A DNA stretch of 64,000 nt from NCBI RefSeq assembly GCF_017834145.1, contig NZ_JAFIDA010000001.1, forward strand, positions 558,001 to 622,000, written 5' to 3'. The notes under the pieces were generated by a model. That model worked only from the letters and a program-made list of their open reading frames with translations, searched no databases and had not been told where the DNA came from. The position numbers were made by a program, and so were the translations under genes. Numbering within the stretch: position 1 is the first letter of the stretch; each line of letters starts with the position of its first letter. The stretch is from Leucobacter exalbidus. GTDB taxonomy: Bacteria; Actinomycetota; Actinomycetes; Actinomycetales; Microbacteriaceae. Shown here one piece after another: positions 46,341 to 55,392 of this stretch.

Positions 46341-46530
46341 CAAATACATCTTCAGCCTCGGTTTTGCAGAGATGCAGAACCGAGGCTTTTTCGGCTTGCG
46401 TGGCATCCATGATGCCTCCGCCAAGCGCCACTCCCCGGCAGCAACTACGGAACTTTTAGTTCAACCGGAGGTCTGCTCGGGCTGGGATCCGGAATTAGAT
46501 CAAAGCTCCGGAACTGGCGAGCAAAGCCCG
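46341..46530 (+). repeat. Diverged direct repeat, copy 2
   Basis: Parallels copy 1 block by block: CCCACCAAACAAATAC, a hairpin AGCCTCGG...CCGAGGCT with T-run, TTGCGTGGCA, CAACCGGAGGTCTGC, GGATCCGGAATTAGATCAAA. The 367 bases 46203-46569 hold no gene; 46531-46569 should contain the promoter of the uptake operon. Confidence 0.75.
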
Positions 46531-46569
46531 CCCCGTGGTTCACCGTGTGCGCCCTCGTCTGCTAACTTA

Positions 46570-47600
46570 ATGATAATGAGAACCATTAACGTTTACAAAG
46601 TTGTGCTCGGTGTCGCCGGGCTCTTCCTTCTCGCCGGGTGCAGCACCGCGGGCGCCTCGGCCGCGGGCGACGCAGCCCCCGCCTCAACCGAGGGGAGCAC
46701 GCAGTACCCATTCACCACAACCAGTTGCGACATGGAGGTCGTCGTGGAATCGGCACCTCAGCGCATTGTCACCCTCGAGCAGACCGCCACCGAAACGCTC
46801 TTCGCGCTCGGCCTCGCAGACCGCATGGTCGGCACGGCCTATCTCACTGACCCGATCTTGGAAGAGTTCGAGCAGGAGTACGCAAGCATTCCGGTGCTCG
46901 CAGACCTGTACCCCGCCCAGGAGGTCGTCCTCGAAGCCCGGCCCGACTTTATCTATACGTTTGGCCCGGGGTCATTGAGCGCCGACAGCGGAGGAACCCG
47001 CGAGAGCTACCAATCCCTCGGCGTCCCCACGTATCTCCAGGCCCACGCCTGCGGCGTTGAAGGCGAGGCTGTGTCCTTCGACGGCTACCACGACGAAGTG
47101 CTCGAACTCGGCAAAATATTCGATGTTCAAGAAGCATCTGAGACTTTCGTGGCAGGGCAGCGCACACGCGTTGAAGAGGCAGTCGCTGAGCCCATTCCGC
47201 ACGCAGAGGACATAAGTTTTGCCTGGTGGTACGCAGTGACCGACACCCCATACCTCGGCACTGAGATCAGCGATGCCGGCAACGTCGCAGATCTCCTCGG
47301 AGTCACCAATGCGTTTGACGATGGCGGGCCGGGGGCTGGGCATCGACATCGTGGGAGGTACTCGCCGACCGCAACCCCGATGTGCTCGTGCTCGCAGATC
47401 TCAGCCGCGGCGGAGAGGGCGATTCGGCAGCTTCAAAGATCGAGTTTCTGAAGTCCAACCCGATCACCGCCCAGATGGAAGCGGTCAAGAATGATCGATT
47501 CATCGTGGTACCCGGATCAGCGCGCGGCTACTCGGTGCGCACGGTGGAGTCGCTCGAGATTATCGCCGAAGAGCTGCGTGAACTCCATCTTGCGCACTAA
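46570..47600 (+). pseudogene. Metal-complex-binding lipoprotein, frameshifted
   Basis: A FecB/BtuF-like substrate-binding protein. Signal peptide with lipobox LFLLAGC, then SAPQRIVTLEQTATETLFALGLADRMVG. The frame is intact to NAFDDGGPGAG, then breaks at about 47331-47340 in a G-rich run; adding one base gives GAWASTSWEVLADRNPDVLVLADLSRG and runs on to IIAEELRELHLAH. So one base is missing, by real mutation or sequencing error. It likely binds a siderophore, haem or cobalamin-like ligand. ATG 46576 is an alternative start. Confidence 0.8.
46572..46590 (+). promoter_or_regulatory. Fur-like box over the start codon
   Basis: GATAATGAGAACCATTAAC matches the classical Fur consensus GATAATGATAATCATTATC at 16 of 19 positions. 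It overlaps the first codons of the binding-protein gene, which has no clear ribosome-binding site, so the transcript may be leaderless. A Zur- or Fur-type repressor is likely; which metal cannot be read from this. Confidence 0.65.
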
Positions 47601-48627
47601 TCAGCAACCGGCACAGCTCACTGCCCTCATGATTGGCGGCGCAGTGACTATCTTTGCGTCGGTCGTCTTTGGGATCTCGGTGGGAGCTACGGGTATCGGG
47701 ATCGCTGATGTGTGGCCGAGCATTGCCCACACCTTTGGGATAGCGCACGGTGAGCCAGACCCCATTACGTCGGCGATCCTGTGGCAGGGGCGGGCTCCCC
47801 GTGCAGTGCTCGCGATCATCGTGGGTGCTGGGCTCGGCGTCTCTGGCGCCGTGTTGCAGACGCTCACCCGCAATCCCCTCGCTGACCCGTACTTACTCGG
47901 CGTCTCTTCGGGCGCATCTGCAGGGGCTGTCACGGTGGTGCTCTTTGGCATTGCGCTCGGCTCGGGCCTGTTCGCGTTAGCGATGGGGGCATTCGTCGGG
48001 AGTTTGATAGCGTTTGCCCTCGTTCTGCTACTCGTGGGCAGGTCAATGGATAATCCCCTGCGGGTGGTGCTCTCTGGTGTGGCCGTCTCCCAGTTCTTTG
48101 CAGCGCTCACCTCCCTCATTTTGATGTCGAATGCAGACGCCGACAGCACGCAGGCGGTGGTGGCGTGGATGCTCGGATCGTTGGCCTCGGCAGGTTGGCC
48201 CTCCGTAATTTTTGCGGCCGTTGTACTGACTGTTCTCGGATCAGTGATCTGGTTGTTCTCGGGCGCTCTGAACGCCCTCGTGTTCGGGCGAGAGACGGCG
48301 CGCACGCTCGGTATTGACTCCAGAAAAGTCACGTTTCTACTCTTCACCCTCACCGCGCTGCTCACGGCGGCGATGGTGGCGGTGAGCGGCGCGATCGGCT
48401 TCGTAGGTCTCATTTCCCCACACATTGCGCGATTTCTCGGCGCACGAACTCACCGGTGGCTCTTGCCGACGAGCGCGCTCATTGGCGCCTTGTTTCTCGT
48501 GTGGGCAGATGTCGTCTCCCGCAGCGTGTTCTCCCCTCAGCAGATTCCCGTGGGCGTGGTCACTGCGCTGATCGGTGTACCCGTCTTTGCGGTGATACTC
48601 CGCAGAAACGCGAAGGGGAGATCATGA
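47578..48627 (+). CDS. FecCD-type ABC transporter permease
   Basis: A membrane protein of 349 residues with about ten helices. Family marks are [46 protein letters not shown] and [12 protein letters not shown]. GTG 47578 overlaps the end of the binding-protein gene by 23 bases. It forms the channel for metal-complex import. Confidence 0.9.
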   Translation: [349 protein letters not shown]

Positions 48628-49502
48628 GTTTTGCAGTGAGTGCCGCGAGCTGGCACATCGGCGAGGCCGCCATCCTCGACGAGGTGACCTTCTGCGCCGA
48701 ACCCGGCGAGTGCATCGGCGTGGTGGGTCCCAACGGCTCTGGGAAATCCTCACTCCTCCGGCTACTCGCAGGGCTTCGAAAACCCAGTTCGGGCAGCGTC
48801 AAACTCGACGGCGTCGAGGTCGCCGCACTCCCCCTTCGAGCACGGTCGCGCCGAATCGCCCTCGTTGAGCAGGAGGTATCGGCCGACGTAGACATGACGG
48901 TGATGGAGGTGGTGATGCTCGGCCGCACTCCCTATCACCGCACCTTTGAGCGCATGGGCGATGCTGATCGCACACACGCCGAGCTCGCCCTACAACAGGT
49001 CGGGCTGCAATTACTCGCCACACGATCTTGGCAGGAGCTGTCGGGCGGTCAACGCCAGCGCACCAGCATCGCTCGCGCGCTCTGCCAGCATCCCTCCGAG
49101 TTGCTCCTCGATGAATTCACGAACCATCTCGACATTCGCCATCAGCTGCAAGTCCTTGATCTACTTGCAGACGCAAATATCACTGTGATCGCCGCGCTTC
49201 ACGACCTCAACCTTGCAGCAGCATATTGCGACCGCGTGCTGCTACTCAACGGAGGCACGGTCGAAGCATTTGGTTCGCCCGCCGAAGTATTCACCGCCGA
49301 ACGGCTCAGCCGCGTCTATGCAACTGAGTGCGAGGTAACACTGACCCCTGAGGGCGTGCCGCGCATCGGATACGGCAGGCTCCAATCCCGCCCCGTTGCT
49401 CGTGCGCCGCGGCCAGTCCACCCGCAACGCCACGTTCCGCATCAGCTCCGTTCCACACTTCGGCCCCATCCCCAATCCCAGTTCGAGAAAGAAATCAAAT
49501 GA
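48624..49502 (+). CDS. FecE/BtuD-type ABC transporter ATPase
   Basis: A 292-residue ATPase. Walker A GPNGSGKSS, signature QELSGGQRQRTSIARAL, and switch AALHDLNLAA are normal, but Walker B reads ELLLDEFTNHLD, with Phe where nearly all ABC proteins have Pro. A basic, Pro/His/Arg-rich tail of about 40 residues follows. The ATG overlaps the permease stop (ATGA). Confidence 0.9.
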   Translation: MSFAVSAASWHIGEAAILDEVTFCAEPGECIGVVGPNGSGKSSLLRLLAGLRKPSSGSVKLDGVEVAALPLRARSRRIALVEQEVSADVDMTVMEVVMLGRTPYHRTFERMGDADRTHAELALQQVGLQLLATRSWQELSGGQRQRTSIARALCQHPSELLLDEFTNHLDIRHQLQVLDLLADANITVIAALHDLNLAAAYCDRVLLLNGGTVEAFGSPAEVFTAERLSRVYATECEVTLTPEGVPRIGYGRLQSRPVARAPRPVHPQRHVPHQLRSTLRPHPQSQFEKEIK

Positions 49503-50254
49503 CTCAGCCTTCTTCCACCGTCAACGCCCCCGAAGTCACCCCCGCAGAAATCAAACGGGTGGTGACGGGCTACTGGCACACCAACGCGCACCGATATGAC
49601 CTCGCTCCCGAACACGTCGTCACCGACGAGGTGTTCATGGAACGCTGGTTGCAGCTGCTCGCCCCGCATCTGCCCCAGGCTCAGGGCGCGCGCGTACTCG
49701 ATGTGGGCTGCGGGACAGGCTTCTTATCGCAGCTCACAGCAAAGCTCGGCCATCACACCACCGGTCTCGACTTCAGCGAAAGCATGCTGCAGATCGCCAA
49801 GGGGAAAGCCGAAGCGCAGGGACTCGACATTGATTTCGTGCAGGGCGATGCAGATCATTTGCCTTTTGCTGACGGCACGTTTACGGCGCTCGTTGAACGC
49901 CATGTGCTGTGGACAATGGCTGATCCTGCCGCGACGCTGCGCGAATGGCTTCGCGTACTCTCCCCCGGCGGCGTATACCTGCACATCGGGGGCGACTGGA
50001 GCAACCTGCAGCCAGCCACCGACACCGGGCGATCCCCGCAAGAGTTCTCTTACAGTTCCATCGAGCACGCTTTGCGCTTCCCCGAGGGGGCTCGGCCCGA
50101 AGAAATGGTGGAGCTCTTTACCGAAGCTGGATTGATCGTGCGGGGTATCACCGAGCTACCTGAGGCGAGCTACTGGCAAACGCATCACCCCGAAGCCCCG
50201 CTGCGTCGCTATCTCATTGTGGCGGAGCGTCCTGCCGCAGACGACGAAGCGTAA
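49499..50254 (+). CDS. Class I SAM-dependent methyltransferase
   Basis: A 251-residue methyltransferase. Motif I is ARVLDVGCGTGFLSQLTAKLG, motif II region GDADHLPFADGTF, and the LSPGG motif is in RVLSPGGVYLHIGG. It overlaps the ABC ATPase gene by 4 bases (ATGA), so it belongs to the uptake operon. The substrate is unknown; it could modify the imported metal-ligand complex or be part of metallophore handling. Confidence 0.85.
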   Translation: MTQPSSTVNAPEVTPAEIKRVVTGYWHTNAHRYDLAPEHVVTDEVFMERWLQLLAPHLPQAQGARVLDVGCGTGFLSQLTAKLGHHTTGLDFSESMLQIAKGKAEAQGLDIDFVQGDADHLPFADGTFTALVERHVLWTMADPAATLREWLRVLSPGGVYLHIGGDWSNLQPATDTGRSPQEFSYSSIEHALRFPEGARPEEMVELFTEAGLIVRGITELPEASYWQTHHPEAPLRRYLIVAERPAADDEA

Positions 50255-50286
50255 GCGCCGCAGCGCACCACCACTACGAGGAATCT

Positions 50287-50336
50287 GGTCAGCAACAGCG
50301 GCCGAATCGGATGACGATTCGGCCGCTGTGCTGACC
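50287..50336 (+). terminator. Long hairpin ending the uptake operon
   Basis: A 22-bp stem with one bulged A (GGTCAGC-A-ACAGCGGCCGAATCG) around GATGA, 33 bases after the methyltransferase stop. No T-tract. Confidence 0.8.
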
Positions 50337-50395
50337 GACGTCATTCGTTTCAAGGCTCACACTCCTCACCACGTTCACCCCGGTATCCTTAAGTC

Positions 50396-50671
50396 ATGCT
50401 CCACGCTATGATTCGCCCCGTCGAAGAGTTCAAGACCGAAGTCAAGGGTGAAGGGCTCGAAGAGATCTACGAGCGCCTCGAAGAGGCCAGACCCGAGGGG
50501 TTTGACTTGATTCTCGCCCCCGTCGCGATGGCGAAGGGCGAGACCGCGATTACCGCGGTCGGCTCGTTTGCTAAGCGCGATGGGCTGCGCGTCATCGAGG
50601 CCGACAACATGGTTGCTCTGCGCGCTTTGTTGCCTGAGGGCTGGCAGATGCTGAACGTCTACAAAGACTAA
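50396..50671 (+). CDS. Conserved-looking small hypothetical protein
   Basis: A 91-residue protein (MIRPVEEFKTEVKGEGLEEI; ATG 50408 is an alternative start). Composition and the ending RALLPEGWQMLNVYKD look like a compact alpha/beta protein. No family is recognised. It stands alone between two operons. Confidence 0.6.
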   Translation: MLHAMIRPVEEFKTEVKGEGLEEIYERLEEARPEGFDLILAPVAMAKGETAITAVGSFAKRDGLRVIEADNMVALRALLPEGWQMLNVYKD

Positions 50672-50802
50672 ACGCGCAGGCGCACGCGCCGAAAGCCCCG
50701 CGGTGCGACACATTATTACGCACCGTACTTGCAGTGCCGCCGCCTCTCGGCCACTATTACACGAGAGAGGGTCACCCGGCACTCGGCACGCAAGGAGGCG
50801 CG

Positions 50803-51816
50803 ATGACAGCGGCAGCCAAGCCTCCCGTTGACGCCCCGTCGGCCAACGCTGCCACCCCTCGCACGAGCACTCCGGGCGCTCCGGGTCCCACCGGCAACGC
50901 CAAAACATCACAGGGCGATCCCGCGAACCACGCCCACAGCGCCAAGCGCGCCAAGGTGCGCGCTACCGTCGCCGGCTGGGGCCTTGTGGCTCCCAGCTTG
51001 TTCGGCGTCGCCGCGTTTCTGCTGTTGCCGATCGTTGTGGTGCTGTGGCTCAGCATGCAGCGCTGGGATCTGATTTCTGACCCTACCTGGGTGGGCCTGC
51101 AAAACTGGCAGCGGGTGCTTGCCGACAATAGTTTCTGGAAGTCGATGCTCGTCACGCTCGGCTTCGTCGTCATTGTGATCCCGGTGCAGACGCTGCTCGG
51201 GTTGTGGATCGCGAATCTACTCACCAAGGGCCTCCCGGGGTCAGCCCTCATGCGCGTCATTTACGTGCTCCCCTGGGTGTGCGCGCCGCTCGCCCTCGGC
51301 GTCGTGTGGAACTGGATCTTTCAGCCCACGGGTGGCGCGCTCAATGAGCTGCTCGGCACCCATGTGCAGTGGCTTTCTGACCCGGCCTTCGCGCTGCCCT
51401 CGGTGGCTGCGGTGACGATCTGGTCGCAGGTGGGATATGTGTCGCTGTTCTTCATGGCCGGCCTCGCCGTCATTCCCAGCCAGGTGATCGAGGCCGCCCG
51501 CATTGACGGCGCCAGCCCCACCCGCATCTTCTGGAGCATCAAGATTCCGCTGCTGCGGCCTACCATGTTTTTCGTGCTTGTGACCTCGATCATCAGCTCG
51601 TTTCAGATTTTCGACACCGTCTACGGCCTCACCCCGCAGGGTGGCCCGGGCGGAAGCACCTCGGTGATCGCGTTCAAGCTCTACCAAACGGCATTCAGGA
51701 ACTACGATGTCGGCGCGGCCTCGGTGATCGCCGTCATCCTCTTCGTGTTGCTCGTGTTGATCACGCTCGTGCAGCACACGTACTTTCGGAAGCGAATGAC
51801 CTATGACCTCAGCTAA
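50803..51816 (+). CDS. Sugar ABC transporter permease, MalF/UgpA type
   Basis: A permease of 337 residues with six membrane helices after a 50-residue Ala/Pro/Thr-rich cytoplasmic tail. The ATPase-docking EAA loop is VIEAARIDGASPTRIFWSIKIPLLRP. AAGGAGG precedes ATG 50803. It is the first gene of a permease-permease-binding protein operon; no ATPase gene is present, so a shared MsmK-like ATPase is likely encoded elsewhere. Confidence 0.9.
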   Translation: MTAAAKPPVDAPSANAATPRTSTPGAPGPTGNAKTSQGDPANHAHSAKRAKVRATVAGWGLVAPSLFGVAAFLLLPIVVVLWLSMQRWDLISDPTWVGLQNWQRVLADNSFWKSMLVTLGFVVIVIPVQTLLGLWIANLLTKGLPGSALMRVIYVLPWVCAPLALGVVWNWIFQPTGGALNELLGTHVQWLSDPAFALPSVAAVTIWSQVGYVSLFFMAGLAVIPSQVIEAARIDGASPTRIFWSIKIPLLRPTMFFVLVTSIISSFQIFDTVYGLTPQGGPGGSTSVIAFKLYQTAFRNYDVGAASVIAVILFVLLVLITLVQHTYFRKRMTYDLS

Positions 51817-52657
51817 CATCACGGCCAATCGGGTGCGGCCGCTGACGCTCGTGGGGATCTATGCGGTGCTCGTTACCGGCGCGCTGTTGGTACTGGGCCC
51901 GTTCATTTTGAGCGTGATGACGTCGCTCAAAACGCCCCAACAGCTCGCCACCGAATCAAAACTCGCGCTCCCCTGGCCGCTCACCCTCGAAAACTTCGAG
52001 CGCCTGTTCTCGGGCGAGATCGTCGATTTTTCGCGTTCCATTTTGGTCACGGCGGGCTACGTGGGCATCGTGATTGTGTGCCAGCTCGTGTTCTCGATTC
52101 TCGCGGCGTACGCCTTCGCGCGGCTAAATTTTCCCGGCCGCGACGCCCTGTTTTGGGTGTATCTTTCAACGCTGATGGTGCCCGCGGTCGTCACGATCAT
52201 TCCGCTCTATCTCATGGTGTCAGAGCTCGGCTTGCGCAACACGTTCTGGGGCCTCGTGCTCCCCTATCTCTTCGGCTCCCCCTACGCGATCTTCCTGCTG
52301 CGCGAATATTTCCGCGGCATCCCGCAAGAGCTCGTCGACGCGGCCCGCATCGACGGCGCGGGCAACTGGCTGATTTTGATCCGGATCATTCTGCCGCTCT
52401 CGCGCCCCATTATTGCCACGCTCGGCATTATCACCGCGGTCACCCACTGGAATAATTTCATGTGGCCGCTGATCATCACGAGTGGACCCGAGTGGAGCGT
52501 CATCACGACGTCAACGGCGAGTGTGCAGACCCAATTTAACGGCAACTGGACCATCGTGATGGCCGCGACGACACTCGCCCTGTTGCCCCTCATTCTTCTG
52601 TTTGTGGCGTTTAACAAGCAGATCGTCTCATCCATCGCGATTACCAGCTTTCGGTAG
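51803..52657 (+). CDS. Sugar ABC transporter permease, MalG/UgpE type
   Basis: A 284-residue partner permease with six helices and the EAA loop ELVDAARIDGAGNWLILIRIILPLSRP. Its start overlaps the first permease gene by 14 bases. It pairs with that protein to form the membrane channel. Confidence 0.9.
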   Translation: MTSANITANRVRPLTLVGIYAVLVTGALLVLGPFILSVMTSLKTPQQLATESKLALPWPLTLENFERLFSGEIVDFSRSILVTAGYVGIVIVCQLVFSILAAYAFARLNFPGRDALFWVYLSTLMVPAVVTIIPLYLMVSELGLRNTFWGLVLPYLFGSPYAIFLLREYFRGIPQELVDAARIDGAGNWLILIRIILPLSRPIIATLGIITAVTHWNNFMWPLIITSGPEWSVITTSTASVQTQFNGNWTIVMAATTLALLPLILLFVAFNKQIVSSIAITSFR

Positions 52658-52681
52658 TCAGCACCTCAGAAAGGCAGACAC

Positions 52682-54034
52682 ATGTTCAAGAAACGCATTC
52701 TCACGGCCGTCTCCGTGCTTGCGATTGCTGGCCTCGGGCTTGCCGCGTGCTCATCGGGAGACACCGGCAACGGTGGCACAGATGCTGACGGTGCCGTCAC
52801 GCTCACCTTCCGCACTTGGGATACCAACGCACAGGCAGCTTATGAGAAGTCGTTCGAAGAGTTCACTAAGCAGAACCCCGATATCACGGTCAACGTTGAG
52901 TCGATTCCCTGGGGCGACTACTTCACGAAGCTGCGCACCGATGTCGCCGGCAACAGCGCCGCTGATCTGTACTGGATCAACGCGTCATCGTACAAGGCCT
53001 ACGCGCAGGCGGGGTCACTCGTTGACATCAACGAGCTGTACGGCGCCGATTTTGAGGCGACCCAGGCCGAATGGGCCCCGGGCGTCGTCGATCAGTTCAC
53101 CAACGACGGCACGCTCTACGGCATTCCGCAGGCTTCAGACGGCGGCATCGCGCTGTACTACAACGCTGAGCTACTGAAAGCGGCCGGCATGACCCCGGAG
53201 GATATCTCGGGTCTCACCTGGGCACCGGGCGGCGGCGATAAGGACACACTCATCAAGGCGCTGCAAAAGCTGACCGTCGATAAGGCCGGCAAAACCGCCG
53301 ATGACGCGACCTTCGACGCCAAGAGCATTCAGCAGTATGGCTACAACGCCGCACAAGACCTGCAGGCCATCTACCTGCCCTACATCGGGTCAAACGGCGG
53401 CACTTTTCAAGATGGCGACAAGTTCACCCTGACCGACCCCAAGACCGTCGAGGCGTACCAGTACATCGTCGATCTGATCAACGAGTACCACGTCGCCCCG
53501 AGCGCCGCTGATACCAACACCAATGGTGACTTCAGCCGCGACCAGTTCTTGCAGGGCAACATGGCGACCTTCCAGTCGGGGCTCTACAATCTCGCCAACG
53601 TGGCCGACAGCGCCAAGTTCGACTGGGGCGTCACGATGCTCCCCGAGGGCCCCGCAGGCGCCGTGTCGGTATCCAACGGTGTCGCAGTCGTCGGTAACGC
53701 CGACAGCAAGAACGCCGCCGCTACCGAGAAGGCACTGAAGTGGCTCGGCACGACCGAGGGCAACAGCCCGATCGGTGCTGACGGCGCGAACCTCCCCGGT
53801 GTGCTCGCCGCGCAGCAGGGCTACCAAGACTTCTGGAAGACGCAAGACGTCGACATTCAGCCGTTCTTTAAGGTGCTCGAAGACAACGACACCATCCCCG
53901 CGCCCGTTGGCGCAAACTTTGGTGCCGCGTCAGAGGCATTTGGGCCAATCTTCAGTGAAATGTTCCTCGGTCAGAAGCCGGTGCCTGAGGCGCTGAAGCA
54001 GGCAAACGAGGCGGCCAACGCCGTCGTCGAGTAA
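52682..54034 (+). CDS. Sugar-binding lipoprotein, family 1
   Basis: A 450-residue extracellular solute-binding protein. Signal peptide with lipobox LGLAACSSG (Cys near residue 23), then VTLTFRTWDTNAQAAYEKSFEEF and NPDITVNVESIPWGDYFTKL, typical of MalE/MsmE-type proteins for di- and oligosaccharides. It lies 24 bases after the second permease and is followed by a strong terminator. Confidence 0.92.
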   Translation: MFKKRILTAVSVLAIAGLGLAACSSGDTGNGGTDADGAVTLTFRTWDTNAQAAYEKSFEEFTKQNPDITVNVESIPWGDYFTKLRTDVAGNSAADLYWINASSYKAYAQAGSLVDINELYGADFEATQAEWAPGVVDQFTNDGTLYGIPQASDGGIALYYNAELLKAAGMTPEDISGLTWAPGGGDKDTLIKALQKLTVDKAGKTADDATFDAKSIQQYGYNAAQDLQAIYLPYIGSNGGTFQDGDKFTLTDPKTVEAYQYIVDLINEYHVAPSAADTNTNGDFSRDQFLQGNMATFQSGLYNLANVADSAKFDWGVTMLPEGPAGAVSVSNGVAVVGNADSKNAAATEKALKWLGTTEGNSPIGADGANLPGVLAAQQGYQDFWKTQDVDIQPFFKVLEDNDTIPAPVGANFGAASEAFGPIFSEMFLGQKPVPEALKQANEAANAVVE

Positions 54035-54050
54035 CCACTCGCATCAGTGA

Positions 54051-54087
54051 CCGTGGGGCGGCGTTCGTAACGAACGCCGCCCCACGG
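54051..54087 (+). terminator. Strong terminator after sugar-binding gene
   Basis: A perfect 17-bp stem CCGTGGGGCGGCGTTCG with its complement around TAA, followed by TTTTT. Confidence 0.95.
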
Positions 54088-54185
54088 TTTTTCTTTCCCA
54101 TTCGAGGTGCTGCGGGCCTACGATACGCAGCGGCATACAGCAGCTCGCAGCGGCATCCAGCGGTGCACAGCAGGCAGCCGGCAAG

Positions 54186-55274
54186 TTAGTGCATGAAGTC
54201 GATGGTGGCGCGTGCCCGACGTGACGCAGGGGCGTCGCGCTTCAGCAGGCAGTCGATGAAGCTGAAGCGCTGCAGCAGCGCGTGCGCGGCGTCATCATGC
54301 TGCGTCTGCTGCAGCACCTCCGCACGCCACTGGGCCAGATCGCTCCAGCCGGGCGACCCGAGCGAGCCCCCAAAGTTTTGCACGGCGAGCCCCGCGCAAA
54401 GCGTGGCAAAGTTCAGGCGGTCCACGAGCGGCCAGCTGTTGAGCGTGCCCGTGATCATCGCCGCGGCAAACACGTCACCCGCGCCGGTAGCGTCGAGCAT
54501 ATTGACGGGCACGCTCGCCACCCGTGCTTCCTCACCGGTGATCTGGTCGATCGCCATCGCGCCCTGTGCGCCCAGCGTCACCACGGCGAGGGGCACCCGG
54601 TCTGCCAGCGCGTGCAGCGCCGCCTCTGGGCTGCTGGTGCTCGTGTAGGCCATCGCCTCAACGTGGTTCGGTAAGAAGCTGTGGCAGCCGTCCAGCCTGT
54701 CCAGGGTGTGGGGATCCCACTCCCCTGAATCATCCCACCCCAAATCGGCGAACACGAGCGCGCCCTGCTGCTTCGCCGCAGCCCACCACGGCGTCTCACC
54801 CTCGGTATAGGCTGCGGCATCGCCGAGGTCAACAAAGTAGGCGCGGGCATCTGGCGGTGTGGCACCCACGAGCTCGCTGGTGCTCACCGGCATTTCGTCG
54901 GTGTGAGTCACCATGCTGCGATCGTCGCGCCGATTAATCGAAACGGTCACCGGGGAGTGCCACCCGGGCAGCACCTGAGACCGACTCAGGTCGATGCCTT
55001 CACGGTCTTGCAGCAGCTCCCAGTTCCACTGGCCGTAGGCGTCATCGCCGAAACCAGCGGCGAGGCCGGTGCGCAGCCCCAGCCGGGCGGCCGCAACCGC
55101 CATATTCGCAACCCCGCCGGGCAGCGACCCCATGCCGTCGGCCATGGTCTCGGTGCCCGGCTGCGGGTCGGCGTGCAGGCCGGTGAAGATGATGTCAAAG
55201 AACAGCGGCCCCGTCAGAAACAGGTCAAGTTGTTGGGGCGAGGCGCCCTCGTGCACGTCTGCAATGCCGGTCAT
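54186..55274 (-). CDS. PfkB-family carbohydrate kinase
   Basis: A 362-residue kinase. Substrate-side GMGSLPGGVANMAVAAARLGLR and catalytic DATGAGDVFAAAMITG are intact; a 40-residue C-terminal extension follows. It is divergent from the GH4 gene with 118 bases between, a probable shared control region. It may phosphorylate a sugar or glycoside delivered by the adjacent ABC system. Confidence 0.88.
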   Translation of the reverse strand: MTGIADVHEGASPQQLDLFLTGPLFFDIIFTGLHADPQPGTETMADGMGSLPGGVANMAVAAARLGLRTGLAAGFGDDAYGQWNWELLQDREGIDLSRSQVLPGWHSPVTVSINRRDDRSMVTHTDEMPVSTSELVGATPPDARAYFVDLGDAAAYTEGETPWWAAAKQQGALVFADLGWDDSGEWDPHTLDRLDGCHSFLPNHVEAMAYTSTSSPEAALHALADRVPLAVVTLGAQGAMAIDQITGEEARVASVPVNMLDATGAGDVFAAAMITGTLNSWPLVDRLNFATLCAGLAVQNFGGSLGSPGWSDLAQWRAEVLQQTQHDDAAHALLQRFSFIDCLLKRDAPASRRARATIDFMH

Positions 55275-55392
55275 ATTCGGACAGTATCACGCCCGTCTCC
55301 TTACCTTCAATGACCAAGTGATTGATCTGGGTCGTTCACCCCCGTTACACTCGGCCTCAGGCACGCTGACTGCAGATATGAGGTCTTCCACT

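Noticed and set aside
50375-50911. 178-residue minus-strand frame
   Set aside because: Opposite the small hypothetical gene, with low-quality composition.
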